64,000 bases of DNA from Parafannyhessea umbonata (GCF_012844235.1 NZ_JABAGR010000004.1:1-64000), one strand, 5' to 3'. Numbered from the stretch's first letter, positions 16,862 through 26,476 are shown. Made by a program: numbers and translations. The notes: a model not told the origin generated them from the letters alone.

Positions 16862-18097
16862 CTAGAGAGAAAATATTCGGATAGACACTGATTCGGGGTA
16901 GCCGGTGTCCTGGTTCTTGATGGTCGAGAAGGTCACGAACCGCGACGTGTAGCCCACGCAGGCCGGATACTCCCCGTAGTCCACGCAGCGGTTCTGCGCC
17001 GCAAGCACGGAGTACTTCCTCTTGTCCGTGTCGATCACGAAGTACGACGCGCGGCTCTTCACGATGTAGGTGCCGTCCTTGCCGCAGATCGGGGCGAACG
17101 GCTCGCGGGACAGCGCCACGAACGGCCCCTCCGGCTTGCCGATGTAGGAGCCCATCGTCCCCAGCAGGCCGCCGGAGTCGTAGCTCGCCTCGATGGAGAA
17201 CGCGAAGCGGTCGTCTATGCTCACCGCGTTGAGCGGCTTCACGCCCGCCGGCAGCACGAGCTGGTCCACCTGCTCGGAGAGGTCGTCGCTCAGCTTGTAC
17301 GATGTTATGCCGTAGTACGTGCCCTTGTCCGCGCGCACGCGGGGGGTGAGCGTTACGGTGCCGTCGGAAACCGCCGGCTCCGTCGCAAAGCGGCCCGGGG
17401 ACTCTATGGCCCGCCGCGCCTTGGAATCCCCCAGGGACCACACGTAGCAAGACGAGCTCTTCGCGGCCTTCGCGCCCGTTGCCGATGGCATGACCTGCCA
17501 GATCACGCGCTTGCCCGCAACGGCAAACAGCGGCGGGTCATAGTCCTTGCTCGCGTGCCAGAGCGTGGACACGTCCCCCGCAAGGGCGCCTCCAGAGAAC
17601 GCCGCGGCGTACAGGTACCACTTGTGCGTGAGCAGGTCCAGCTCGCTCCACGCATAGACGCTGTCCGAGCACCTCACGTCGTATATCACCATGTTGGTGT
17701 TGTGCGACGTGTGGGTCTTGCTCACGACCTCGGAAAGCGTGCCGCTCGTGATGTCGAGCGCGGACCCCTTCACCATGGGCGTCGCGGAGCTCCCCGCGGA
17801 CGTGACGGGAATCCACGTGTCGCCGCCGGGATGCAGCACGTTGCCCACGGGAATGGTCCACGTCGCGACGGGCTCCTTCTTGAAGTCGACGGACTTGTAC
17901 TTGCTCTCGTTCGTCTTCGGGTCGATCACGTAGTCCGCGGACTTGTCGTTCACCACGGTCGGGGCGGTCTCGTCGTCCTTCGTGTTGCGCCCGCAGCCCG
18001 CCATGACGCCAATGGCGGCCGCCGCCACGCCCGTGGCCGCGCCCGCCCTGAACAGCCCGCGCCTGGTAAGCGCGTGCCTCGCGCCGCCCTTCTCCAT
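16862..18097 (-). CDS. Tat-type lipoprotein, possibly a beta-propeller
   Basis: The 411-aa protein has an N-terminus carrying a twin-arginine-like motif (TRRGLFRAG), a hydrophobic stretch and a lipobox VMAGC, so it is predicted to be exported folded and lipid-anchored. The mature part has repeated beta-strand blocks with Trp and Tyr (VTLTPRV, FVALSREPF, YFVIDTDKRKY), which suggests a propeller; that is inference. The start is placed at the ATG 8 nt after the upstream stop. A TTG nine codons earlier would overlap that gene and has no SD. The function is unknown; it neighbours the two-component genes, and its mature domain could be the sensed partner. Confidence 0.75.
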   Translation of the reverse strand: MEKGGARHALTRRGLFRAGAATGVAAAAIGVMAGCGRNTKDDETAPTVVNDKSADYVIDPKTNESKYKSVDFKKEPVATWTIPVGNVLHPGGDTWIPVTSAGSSATPMVKGSALDITSGTLSEVVSKTHTSHNTNMVIYDVRCSDSVYAWSELDLLTHKWYLYAAAFSGGALAGDVSTLWHASKDYDPPLFAVAGKRVIWQVMPSATGAKAAKSSSCYVWSLGDSKARRAIESPGRFATEPAVSDGTVTLTPRVRADKGTYYGITSYKLSDDLSEQVDQLVLPAGVKPLNAVSIDDRFAFSIEASYDSGGLLGTMGSYIGKPEGPFVALSREPFAPICGKDGTYIVKSRASYFVIDTDKRKYSVLAAQNRCVDYGEYPACVGYTSRFVTFSTIKNQDTGYPESVSIRIFSL

Positions 18098-18104
18098 GAC
18101 CGGA

Positions 18105-18380
18105 CTAGTCCCGCGCCCGCGCAAGCTCGCGCTGGGCCTCGCACAGGGCGATGGTCATCTGGTCCGCGCACGAGGTGCCGCGCATGCCGCAGGTGTTGCC
18201 CGCAAGAAGCTCCACCACGTCCGCCACGGGCCTGCCCTCCACCAGCTTGCCGACGGCCTTCAGGTTGCCCTCGCAGCCGCCCTCGAAGCTCACGCCCTCG
18301 ATGGTTTGCCCATCGTCGCTCAGGTCCAGGTGGATGACGCGCGAGCACACGCCGCGCGGCACAAAGTCGTAGTGAAACAT
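18105..18380 (-). CDS. TSCPD-domain protein (TIGR03905-like)
   Basis: The 91-aa protein matches the small TSCPD family: Cys-rich, with VPRGVCSRVI, FEGGCEGNLKA, GNTCGMRGTSCADQ. The domain also occurs at the C-terminus of some ribonucleotide reductases, where the cysteines bind metal or shuttle electrons. The start is placed at the ATG with GAGAGGACGGGA upstream, giving the family N-terminus MFHYDFVP; an upstream extension of the frame lacks an SD. It sits 8 nt before the lipoprotein gene. Confidence 0.8.
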   Translation of the reverse strand: MFHYDFVPRGVCSRVIHLDLSDDGQTIEGVSFEGGCEGNLKAVGKLVEGRPVADVVELLAGNTCGMRGTSCADQMTIALCEAQRELARARD

Positions 18381-18444
18381 TCCCGTCCTCTCTGTCGGAA
18401 ACAAGTATACCCAGCGCACGCTGCACGCGGCCGCCATACACAGG

Positions 18445-18478
18445 AAGACCCGCGGCTGGCGTCGCGGGTCTTCTCGCC
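18445..18478 (-). terminator. hairpin downstream of purB with a GGCGAGAAG repeat
   Basis: AAGACCCGCG (18445-18454) pairs with CGCGGGTCTT (18463-18472). The outer flank carries the dispersed repeat as CTTCTCGCC. There is no clear U-run, so termination strength is uncertain. Confidence 0.45.
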
Positions 18479-18511
18479 TAGACGTTCCCTTGCATTTGCC
18501 TGCAGCAGGCG

Positions 18512-19864
18512 CTAGTCGAAGCTCAGCTGCTCCAGCCTGTCAAACACCACGTCGATGCGGCCGAGGAAGCTCCACGGGTCGAAGATCTTGTCCAGCTCCT
18601 CCTTCGTCAGGTGGCTGCAGCGCGGGTCGGCCTCGAGCTTCGCGCGGAACGTGGTGCCGTTGGGGTCGCACTGCTGGATCTCGTGCCACGTGGCCATGGC
18701 GTTCTCCTGCACGATCTTGTAGGCGTCCTCGCGCGTGATGCCGGTGTCCACCAGGTGCAGAAGGACCTTGGACGAGAAGATCAGCCCCTTGGTCTTGTTG
18801 AGGTTGGCCATCATCTGCGCGGGGTACAGCTGCAGGCCGTCCACGATGCGGATGAGGCACTGGAACATGTGGTCCAGCGCGATGAAGCTGTCCGCCTGCG
18901 CCACGCGCTCCGCGGACGAGTGGCTGATGTCGCGCTCGTGCCACAGCGCCACGTTGTCGAAGGCCACCTGCGCGTTTGCCTTCACCACGCGAGAAAGGCC
19001 GCATACCTTCTCGACGGTGATGGGGTTGCGCTTGTGCGGCATGGCGCTGGAGCCCTTCTGCCCCTTGCGGAACGGCTCCTCGGCCTCGAGGGTGTCCGTG
19101 CGCTGGAGGTTCCTGATCTCGGTCGCGATGCGCTCGCACGTGGCGGCCGTCGTCGCAAGCACGCCGGCGAGATACGCGTGGTGGTCGCGGCTGATGACCT
19201 GCGTCGACAGCGGGTCGTGCACCAGGCCCAGGTGCTTGCAGACGTATTCCTCCACGCGCGGGTCGATGGAGCTGTACGTTCCCACCGCGCCGGAGATGGC
19301 ACCAAACGACACGTTCTTGCGGGCGTCCCTCAGCCTGTCGAGGTCGCGCTTGAGCTCCCACGCCCAGCTGCCAAACTTCATGCCAAACGTCATGGGCTCG
19401 GCGTGGATGCCGTGGGTGCGGCCCACGCAGAGCGTGTTCCTCTCCTCGAACGCGCGGCGGCGGCAGATCTCTCCCAGCTTGCGGCAGTCATCTATCAGGA
19501 TGTCCGTCGCCTCGCACAGCTGGTAGCACAGGGCGGTGTCACCCAGGTCAGAGCTGGTCATGCCGTAGTGCACCCAACGGCTGGGCTTCGGCTCGCCCTC
19601 GGGCACGTCCGCGTCGATGTAGGAGCCCATGTTCGTCAGGAACGCGATCACGTCGTGGTTGGTCACGGCCTCGATCTCGTCCACCTCGGCCTTGTTGAAC
19701 TTCGCGTGGTCGCGAATCCACTTGGCCTCCTCCTTGGTGATGCCGCTCTCGCCCAGCTCCGCGTGGGCCTCGCAGGCCAGGACCTCGATCTCCTGCCAGA
19801 CCTCGTACTTGTGCTCGAGCTCGAAGATGTTTCCCATCTCGGGACGAGTGTAGCGATCAATCAT
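18512..19864 (-). CDS. purB: adenylosuccinate lyase
   Basis: This enzyme cleaves SAICAR and adenylosuccinate in purine synthesis. The 450-aa protein carries the fumarase/aspartase superfamily signature GSSAMPHKRNP, the HYGMTSSDLGDT substrate loop and the RTHGIHAEP segment. GGAGGGAAGC precedes the ATG. It is monocistronic, downstream of the argGH terminator and in the same orientation as purC. Confidence 0.97.
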   Translation of the reverse strand: MIDRYTRPEMGNIFELEHKYEVWQEIEVLACEAHAELGESGITKEEAKWIRDHAKFNKAEVDEIEAVTNHDVIAFLTNMGSYIDADVPEGEPKPSRWVHYGMTSSDLGDTALCYQLCEATDILIDDCRKLGEICRRRAFEERNTLCVGRTHGIHAEPMTFGMKFGSWAWELKRDLDRLRDARKNVSFGAISGAVGTYSSIDPRVEEYVCKHLGLVHDPLSTQVISRDHHAYLAGVLATTAATCERIATEIRNLQRTDTLEAEEPFRKGQKGSSAMPHKRNPITVEKVCGLSRVVKANAQVAFDNVALWHERDISHSSAERVAQADSFIALDHMFQCLIRIVDGLQLYPAQMMANLNKTKGLIFSSKVLLHLVDTGITREDAYKIVQENAMATWHEIQQCDPNGTTFRAKLEADPRCSHLTKEELDKIFDPWSFLGRIDVVFDRLEQLSFD

Positions 19865-19925
19865 GCGGCTTCCCTCCGTATGGCAACAGGTTGGTTACGC
19901 TCCTACACGCAAGATTCTACCGCGC

Positions 19926-19959
19926 AAAAAAGAGCCTGGGCCGGCTGTGGCCCAAGCTC
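19926..19959 (-). terminator. argGH terminator
   Basis: On the minus strand GAGCTTGGGCC pairs with GGCCCAGGCTC and TTTTTT follows. Confidence 0.9.
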
Positions 19960-20007
19960 AGAAGACCGTCATGCAAGAAACGTGCGAGTTTACCCATGCG
20001 AGAAGAG

Positions 20008-21405
20008 CTACATGCCCTCCACCATGGCCTCGTCGGACTGAAGGCGCGCCTTGGCCTCGCCCAGCTGCACGCGGACGGCGTCGTGCCCGGTGCCGCCGTA
20101 GGTGTTGCGCGCGCGAGCGATGCCCGCGGGGTCCAGGTCCGCCACCACGTCCTCCTCAAACAGGTCGCTCGCTGCCTGGAACTCCTCCAGCGTCAGATCC
20201 TCCAGGCCCTTGCCGTGCTTCTCGCAGTACAGCACCAGCTCGCCCACCACCTCGTGGGCGCGGCGGAACGGCATGCCCTTCTTCGCAAGGTAGTCGGCCA
20301 CGTCCGTCGCGGCCGTAAAGCCCGCCTTCGCCTCCTCTAGCATCCTGTCCGCATGCACGGTCCAGGTGTCGATCATGCCCTCCATGCAGGTCATGCAGTC
20401 ACGCAGGGCCTTCGCTGAGTCGATGGCGCCCTGCTTGCACTCCTGCAGGTCCTTGTTGTACGCAAGCGGCAGCCCCTTCATCGTCACCAGGAGCGCCACC
20501 AGGTTGCCAACCACGCGCCCGGACTTGCCGCGCGTGAGCTCGGCAAAGTCGGGGTTCTTCTTCTGCGGCATGATGGAGGACCCCGTGGAGTACTCGTCGC
20601 TCAGCGTGACGAACCCAAACTCCGTGGTGGACCACGTGATAATCTCCTCGCACAGGCGCGAGAGGTGCATCATGCTCACGCTGCAGGCAAACAGCAGGTC
20701 AAGCAGGTAGTCGCGATCAGATACCGCATCCATCGAGTTTGGGATGGGGTGGTCGAAGCCCAAAAGCTCCGTGGTATAGAAGCGGTCCAGCGGGTACGTC
20801 GTGCCCGCGAGCGCGGCCGAGCCCAACGGGTTCGCATCGGCGTCCTCAAAGGCAGACTCGATCCTCTTCAGGTCACGCGTGAACATCCAGAAGTACGCCA
20901 GAAGATGATGCGAGAAGAGCACGGGCTGGGCATGCTGCATGTGCGTATAGCCCGGCATCACCACGTCGAAGTTCTTCTCGGCCGCCGAAAGCAGGGTCTT
21001 CCGCAGCTTGCAGTTCTCTTTCGCGAGCTCGCGCAGCATGTCCTTTGCCAGGAGCCTGATGTCCGTCGCCACCTGGTCGTTGCGGGAACGCCCGGTGTGC
21101 AGGCGCGCTCCGGGCGCGCCGATGTCGCGAATGAGCGCGCCCTCCACGGCCATGTGGATGTCCTCGTCGTTCACGTCCCACGCAAACGTGCCGGCGTCGA
21201 TCTGGCCCCTTATCCTCAGCAGGCCGGCCTCGATCTTCTCTGCGTCCTCCTGGGGGATGACACCTTGGCGGGCAAGCATCCTTGCGTGCGCGATGGAGCC
21301 CGCGATGTCTTGCGCGTACATGCTCTTGTCATCCTCGAGCGACGCGCCAAACTCCTGCGTGAACTCGCTCACTCCCTGCTCAAAGCGGCCTGACCAAAGT
21401 GCCAT
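20008..21405 (-). CDS. argH: argininosuccinate lyase
   Basis: This enzyme catalyses the last step of arginine synthesis, argininosuccinate to arginine plus fumarate. The 465-aa protein has GSSIMPQKKNPD, HTGRSRNDQVATD and PGYTHMQHAQP. It lies 36 nt after argG, so the two form one operon. The SD is poor (AGGG directly before ATG), so translation may depend on argG. It is read from the leader described at 22870-22968. Confidence 0.97.
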   Translation of the reverse strand: MALWSGRFEQGVSEFTQEFGASLEDDKSMYAQDIAGSIAHARMLARQGVIPQEDAEKIEAGLLRIRGQIDAGTFAWDVNDEDIHMAVEGALIRDIGAPGARLHTGRSRNDQVATDIRLLAKDMLRELAKENCKLRKTLLSAAEKNFDVVMPGYTHMQHAQPVLFSHHLLAYFWMFTRDLKRIESAFEDADANPLGSAALAGTTYPLDRFYTTELLGFDHPIPNSMDAVSDRDYLLDLLFACSVSMMHLSRLCEEIITWSTTEFGFVTLSDEYSTGSSIMPQKKNPDFAELTRGKSGRVVGNLVALLVTMKGLPLAYNKDLQECKQGAIDSAKALRDCMTCMEGMIDTWTVHADRMLEEAKAGFTAATDVADYLAKKGMPFRRAHEVVGELVLYCEKHGKGLEDLTLEEFQAASDLFEEDVVADLDPAGIARARNTYGGTGHDAVRVQLGEAKARLQSDEAMVEGM

Positions 21406-21441
21406 CCCTGTCCAATCTCTCGTTTTTCTGCCCTGGCGACC

Positions 21442-22704
<1,263 letters not shown>

Positions 22705-22812
22705 CTTAAACACCCCTGCTTCCTATGTGCGATTTTCCGTGTGATGTGCCAAATTTTCGATAGCTATGACCACGGGGCCATGCCCCGGTTGTTTGCACCG
22801 TTGCGTAGGTAC

Positions 22813-22841
22813 AAAAAAGGCGCCCGGCTCTGCCAGGCGTC
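22813..22841 (-). terminator. attenuator-type terminator in the argG leader
   Basis: Minus strand: GACGCCTGGC pairs with GCCGGGCGCC around AGA (one mismatch, one G-U) and TTTTTT follows. It starts 29 nt after the stop of the Arg-rich leader ORF and ends about 110 nt before argG, so argG can only be transcribed by read-through. Confidence 0.8.
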
Positions 22842-22869
22842 TACACTGTCCAGTTTTAGGCTTGTTGAA

Positions 22870-22968
22870 CTATGCCTCGAGGACCGAAGTGAGCGCGCGC
22901 TGGCGTCGCAGCGTGGAACGTCGATCCTGGCGTCGGAGGGAGTTGATCATGTTGAGCGTGAATGCCAT
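22870..22968 (-). CDS. putative arginine-rich leader peptide of argGH, 32 aa
   Basis: A 32-codon ORF starts at an ATG preceded by an exact AAGGAGG with eight-base spacing (AAGGAGGGGTTTTAT). Residues 12-24 read RRQDRRSTLRRQR: seven Arg in thirteen codons, three of them CGA, which I expect to be uncommon in a GC-rich genome. The position before a terminator and the arginine operon matches the design of amino-acid attenuators (his, trp, leu leaders), in which a ribosome stalled at the regulated codons prevents terminator folding. Six bases, GCCAGG, at codons 13-15 can pair with CCTGGC of the terminator 5' arm. Whether it is translated is inference. Confidence 0.6.
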   Translation of the reverse strand: MAFTLNMINSLRRQDRRSTLRRQRALTSVLEA

Positions 22969-23340
22969 ATAAAACCCCTCCTTCATGCGTTGTGCTGCAT
23001 CCATTGCAGCGCTTCCTGCGTTGGTGAAAGACTTTAGCGGCAAAATCGGGCCACACAACCCAGAATCTTGGTTCGAGACACGTTCGTAACAATGTCAACA
23101 CAACTCCATAACGATTGTCACGCACGTGGCCACGGTGCAAGATACGTGCAAAAACGTGCCCGCGGCGCTGCCAATGACCCCTGTGGGCGCCCGATGCCGC
23201 ATCTCACAAGCTGTCATGACATCGCTATTCAAACCATTGCATCAAGAAGTTCACGCCATGACGCCGTAGAGAAACAGGGGCCCGCCTAGGCGAGAAGTGC
23301 CTGATAGGCGGCTGTAAGGCCGCTGCCGTATGCTAGGCAC
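22969..23340 (-). other. upstream region of the arg leader, no gene seen
   Basis: No convincing protein or RNA gene was found. The minus strand has a TTGACA (23093-23098) but no -10 at the right distance, and a small hairpin GCTGCA..TGCAGC just before the leader SD. The right part holds a GCGAGAAG repeat (23290) and short GC hairpins. No clear ArgR-type operator was recognised. Confidence 0.4.
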
Positions 23341-23379
23341 AAAAAGAGCCCCACACCGCGTTTTCGCAGGTGTGGGGCT
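23341..23379 (-). terminator. terminator of tRNA-Lys
   Basis: An 11-bp perfect stem AGCCCCACACC/GGTGTGGGGCT is followed on the minus strand by CTTTTTG. Confidence 0.92.
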
Positions 23380-23388
23380 TGTTTTTAG

Positions 23389-23464
23389 TGGTGGGTCGTG
23401 TGGGTCTCGAACCCACGACCTTGGGATTAAAAGTCCCCTGCTCTACCAACTGAGCTAACGACCC
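23389..23464 (-). tRNA. tRNA-Lys(TTT)
   Basis: The minus strand shows acceptor GGGTCGT/ACGACCC, anticodon loop CTTTTAA (TTT) and an encoded CCA. A TATCAT -10-like element lies just upstream at 23484-23489. Confidence 0.98.
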
Positions 23465-23502
23465 TCATGTGTGCGTACGGAAAATGATATCACGTCGGGC
23501 AG

Positions 23503-24786
23503 CTATTCGCTCTCCCAGGCCCACGCACCGTTGCGAAACACGGGGACCTCCTCGCCGGACGCCTTCACACCCGTGACGTTGAGGTCGTCGGAGCCAATCA
23601 TGAAGTCCACGTGCGTGGCGGACTGGTTCACGCCGCTCGCGAGCAGGGCGTCCTTGTCCATGTCCAGGCCGCCCTCCAGGCACTCCGGGAAGCCCGTTCC
23701 CAGCGCAAGGTGACAGCTGGCGTTCTCGTCGTACAGGGTGTCAAAAAACAGCAGGCCGGACTGCCTTATCGGCGTGCGCTTCGATATGAGCGCGCACTCG
23801 CCAAGGTACGCGGCGTTCTCGTCGGTCTCTATAATGTGGCGCAGCACTTCTCCCCCGCGCGCGGCGTCGTACTCCACGACCTTGCCGCCCTCGAATCTCA
23901 GCCAGAAGTCGTCCACGATCTGTCCGGCGTGCACCAGGGGCATCGCGGAGTACACGATGCCGTCCACGCGCGTGCGTGCCGGCGTGGTGAAGACCTCCTC
24001 CGTCGGGATGTTCGGGAAGAACACGGTGCCGTCCACGGTGCGGCCGGCGCCACCCTCCCAGATGCCTTTCGCGTTCAGGCCAACCGTGAGGTCGGTGCCG
24101 TTCTTCGAGGTGTAGTGCAGGCGATCGAAGGCCATGTCGTTCAGGAAGCCCTTGTTCTTCTCGAACGCGGCGTTGTGGGTCTCCCAGTCAAGCTGCGGGT
24201 CAAGGCCGTCGGCGCGCGCGACCTTCAGGATCGCAAGCCACAGGCGATAGACCGCCTCGTAGGGGGCGCAGTCGGGAAAGACCTTCCGCGCCCACGCCTC
24301 CACGGGCGCGCCGGCGATGCACCAGACGTTCTTGCCAAAGTCCATACCGTTTCTGAACGAGAGGCACTCCGTGTTGCGCGCGTGCGCCGCCGCGGCGGGC
24401 TTCGCGGGGTCGATGCCGTCCAGCGCGGATGGGTCGCTGCCCTCTATGAACAGGAAGCACGCGCCCGCCTCGGCAAGCGAGTTCAGCTGCTCCACCTTCC
24501 ACGTGGGCGTGTGGCGAAAGTGCTCCAGCGGCACGTTCTCATACTCCAGCCGCGCCATCGCGTCGTCGCCCCAGATCACGGTCACGTGACCGGCGCCCTC
24601 GCGATAGGCCAGGCGCACCACGCGCCTGGCAAAGTCAGCGCACTCCACGGGGGCCTGGACCACGACCTCCTGTCCTTCTCGCACGCAAAGGCCCTTGCGC
24701 ACAAGCAGCTCCGCGTACTTGTCAATCTGGCCGCTCAGGCCCTCTATGGCCAGCGTGCACTCCTCGCGGGTCATTCCCTTGCTCAC
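23503..24786 (-). CDS. M29-family aminopeptidase (aminopeptidase T/AmpS type)
   Basis: This cytoplasmic metallo-aminopeptidase has 427 aa, typical of the family. Metal-binding regions are visible near the C-terminus: YLGECAL (Glu), FFDTLYDENASCHLALG (Glu and His) and THVDFMIGS (His and Asp). The start is GTG at 24786 (VSKGMTREEC) with AGAGG upstream. The reading frame stays open far upstream through two tRNA genes, which is only a shadow. It is monocistronic between tRNA-Gly and tRNA-Lys on the same strand. Confidence 0.92.
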   Translation of the reverse strand: MSKGMTREECTLAIEGLSGQIDKYAELLVRKGLCVREGQEVVVQAPVECADFARRVVRLAYREGAGHVTVIWGDDAMARLEYENVPLEHFRHTPTWKVEQLNSLAEAGACFLFIEGSDPSALDGIDPAKPAAAAHARNTECLSFRNGMDFGKNVWCIAGAPVEAWARKVFPDCAPYEAVYRLWLAILKVARADGLDPQLDWETHNAAFEKNKGFLNDMAFDRLHYTSKNGTDLTVGLNAKGIWEGGAGRTVDGTVFFPNIPTEEVFTTPARTRVDGIVYSAMPLVHAGQIVDDFWLRFEGGKVVEYDAARGGEVLRHIIETDENAAYLGECALISKRTPIRQSGLLFFDTLYDENASCHLALGTGFPECLEGGLDMDKDALLASGVNQSATHVDFMIGSDDLNVTGVKASGEEVPVFRNGAWAWESE

Positions 24787-24867
24787 GTTCGCACCTCTTC
24801 TCTTGTGGCTTTGCGGCGTCAACGGAAGACGCCCGTAAGGTCCCGGCCAACCGGCCGCCGGACCGCA

Positions 24868-24894
24868 AACAAATACGGGCCCCGAAGGGCCCGT
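24868..24894 (-). terminator. terminator of tRNA-Gly
   Basis: A perfect 8-bp stem ACGGGCCC/GGGCCCGT is followed on the minus strand by ATTTGTTTG. Another strong hairpin lies between this and the aminopeptidase (GGTCC..GGACC). Confidence 0.75.
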
Positions 24895-24904
24895 CTGACA
24901 TCCA

Positions 24905-24979
24905 TGGAGCGGGCAACGGGATTCGAACCCGCGGATGATGGCTTGGGAAGCCATTGCCTTACCACTTGGCGATGCCCGC
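24905..24979 (-). tRNA. tRNA-Gly(CCC)
   Basis: The minus strand shows acceptor GCGGGCA/TGCCCGC, anticodon loop TTCCCAA (CCC) and an encoded CCA. Length is 75 nt. Confidence 0.97.
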
Positions 24980-25248
24980 ATCTGTTTGAGCATTCTAACA
25001 CAGCTTGCCCAACGCGGGGAGTGCGGGCACAATTCCTTCCGCACAAGCCGCAAAGCAACGCGCATGGCCGCGGGCGAGAAGGACATGGGGCCAAGACTAG
25101 CAGGCATCTCCTTACCATGTACGCAATTCCAGCCCGTCGCGGTACCCCTGACCTGCAAGAAGGTAACTGCAAGACGCGTGCGAGCCATCTGCAGGTGCCG
25201 TTTGCTACGCTTTCCGTCCACGAAGGCCCCCATAGGAAGGTGAACCAC

Positions 25249-25428
25249 ATGGTCGAACGCGAACCGCGTCAGAACGCCGAGGTCACAAAGGCCAAGGAGC
25301 CAACACGTCATGGTCTGGCCAACAGGCCGGGCCGCTGTCAGCTTCGCGGCGGGGACCCCATAAGGGGCGGCGTCCCGCTTGCCGCCGGGCATGCCGGCCT
25401 CTTGGGAGGTGATCGTCGCGCGCTGTAG
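25249..25428 (+). CDS. possible small protein, 59 aa
   Basis: An ATG with GGAAGG nine bases upstream opens a 59-codon frame ending in TAG, in an otherwise empty 500-bp gap between tRNA genes. An extended -10-like TGCTACGCT lies about 45 bases upstream. The product is basic and Gly/Arg-rich with no domain I recognise. It may be chance in GC-rich DNA. Confidence 0.3.
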   Translation: MVEREPRQNAEVTKAKEPTRHGLANRPGRCQLRGGDPIRGGVPLAAGHAGLLGGDRRAL

Positions 25429-25492
25429 AAGAGCCGTCACATCGCAACAAAAAGGAAGTCCACCAATGTAGGAATGTCGTTGCGCGTCTAAT

Positions 25493-25518
25493 AAAAAACC
25501 GCGGGAGCGTACCCGCGG
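25493..25518 (-). terminator. terminator of tRNA-Ala
   Basis: On the minus strand CCGCGGGTACGCTCCCGCGG is followed by TTTTTT. Confidence 0.92.
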
Positions 25519-25529
25519 CATCATAAACA

Positions 25530-25605
25530 TGGTGGAGACGATGGGGATCGAACCCACGACCTCAGGCTTGCAAAGCCCGCGCTCTCCCAGCTGAGCTACG
25601 TCCCC
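25530..25605 (-). tRNA. tRNA-Ala(TGC)
   Basis: The minus strand shows the acceptor starting GGGGACG, anticodon loop TTTGCAA (TGC) and an encoded CCA. It is paired with tRNA-Ile as in many rRNA spacers, but no rRNA is present here. Confidence 0.98.
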
Positions 25606-25608
25606 GAT

Positions 25609-25653
25609 AATAATCGCCCCAGCGGCGACTCGGCTAGCGCTGGGGCGATTATT
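25609..25653 (-). terminator. 16-bp perfect hairpin between tRNA-Ile and tRNA-Ala
   Basis: AATAATCGCCCCAGCG pairs without mismatch with CGCTGGGGCGATTATT. The AT-rich base would act as the U-tract on either strand. It could terminate the tRNA-Ile transcript or guide processing. Confidence 0.75.
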
Positions 25654-25665
25654 CTCAAGAAAAAA

Positions 25666-25742
25666 TGGTGGGCCCGACAAGGTTCGAACTTGTGACCTCC
25701 CGGTTATCAGCCGGACGCTCTGACCAACTGAGCTACGGGCCC
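25666..25742 (-). tRNA. tRNA-Ile(GAT)
   Basis: The minus strand shows acceptor GGGCCCG/CGGGCCC, anticodon loop CTGATAA (GAT) and an encoded CCA. A GCGAGAAG repeat lies four bases upstream of the gene. Confidence 0.98.
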
Positions 25743-25963
25743 AACGCGAGAAGTAATATTACTCAGCATCGGTACCTAGGTCAACCGCAATCCCAAATTT
25801 CTTTCCCTTCTCTTTTCCTCCACATTTCGTTCGTTCTGTCCGGAAGCGCGGCCGTGCAGCGGGGCAATGCAACGCGGCAGTGTATATCTGGTGTTTGCCA
25901 AATAGTGCTTGCGCCCCTTCCTATTGTGGGTAAGATATCCACGCTAAAGAGAGGTGGATTCAC

Positions 25964-26476
25964 TTGGTAAGAATGGACATCCAGACAGTGGTGGTCGGCG
26001 GAGGTCCCGTCGCGTCCCTCATCGTCCTCAGGACCAGGAAGCCCAACGCGGACGGCAGCTTCACGCAGCTACCCATCCGCATCGGCGCGGTCGAGGCAAC
26101 CGCGATCTCCATGGGGGTCGATGGCGCGCACGGCAGCCGCCCCATGACGCACGACCTTTTGGCGTCGACCATCAAGGCGCTGGGCGCACAGGTCTCTCGC
26201 GTCGTCATTTCCGACGTCGAGGGAACCACGTTCTTTGCCCAGGTGGCGCTCCGGACCGATTCTGGCCGCATCGTTCAGGTGGACGCGCGCCCGTCGGATG
26301 CCATCGCCCTTGCGGTCCGCGTCGACGCGCCGCTGTTTGCGGAGGAGTCCGTGCTCGAAGCCGCGACCCTGCCCGATTTCGCGTCGGTCGAGAAGGACGA
26401 GGAGAAGCAGGAGCTCGAGAAGTTCCATGCCTTCGTCGAGGGCCTCTCCCCAGACGATTTCAACGCCACCCACTAG
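25964..26476 (+). CDS. bifunctional nuclease family protein (DUF151)
   Basis: The 170-aa protein has the DUF151/BFN hallmark DARPSDAIALAVR at about residues 106-118 and the supporting segments ISDVEGTTFFAQV and RPMTHDLL. Family members have been reported with DNase/RNase activity, but the bacterial role is poorly defined. The start is TTG at 25964, with GAGAGGTGG six to seven bases upstream; an ATG three codons later is the alternative. It is monocistronic and convergent with gyrA. Confidence 0.88.
   Translation: MVRMDIQTVVVGGGPVASLIVLRTRKPNADGSFTQLPIRIGAVEATAISMGVDGAHGSRPMTHDLLASTIKALGAQVSRVVISDVEGTTFFAQVALRTDSGRIVQVDARPSDAIALAVRVDAPLFAEESVLEAATLPDFASVEKDEEKQELEKFHAFVEGLSPDDFNATH

Noticed and set aside
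23093-23098. TTGACA upstream of the arg leader as its -35
   Set aside because: No -10 hexamer occurs 16-19 bases downstream; the nearest AAGATT is 23 bases away.
23611-25428. A 605-codon frame opposite the aminopeptidase
   Set aside because: It crosses a tRNA gene and has no protein character; only its last 59 codons, with their own SD, were kept as a weak candidate.
25530-25742. tRNA-Ile/tRNA-Ala pair as part of an rRNA spacer
   Set aside because: No 16S or 23S sequence flanks the pair; each tRNA has its own hairpin.
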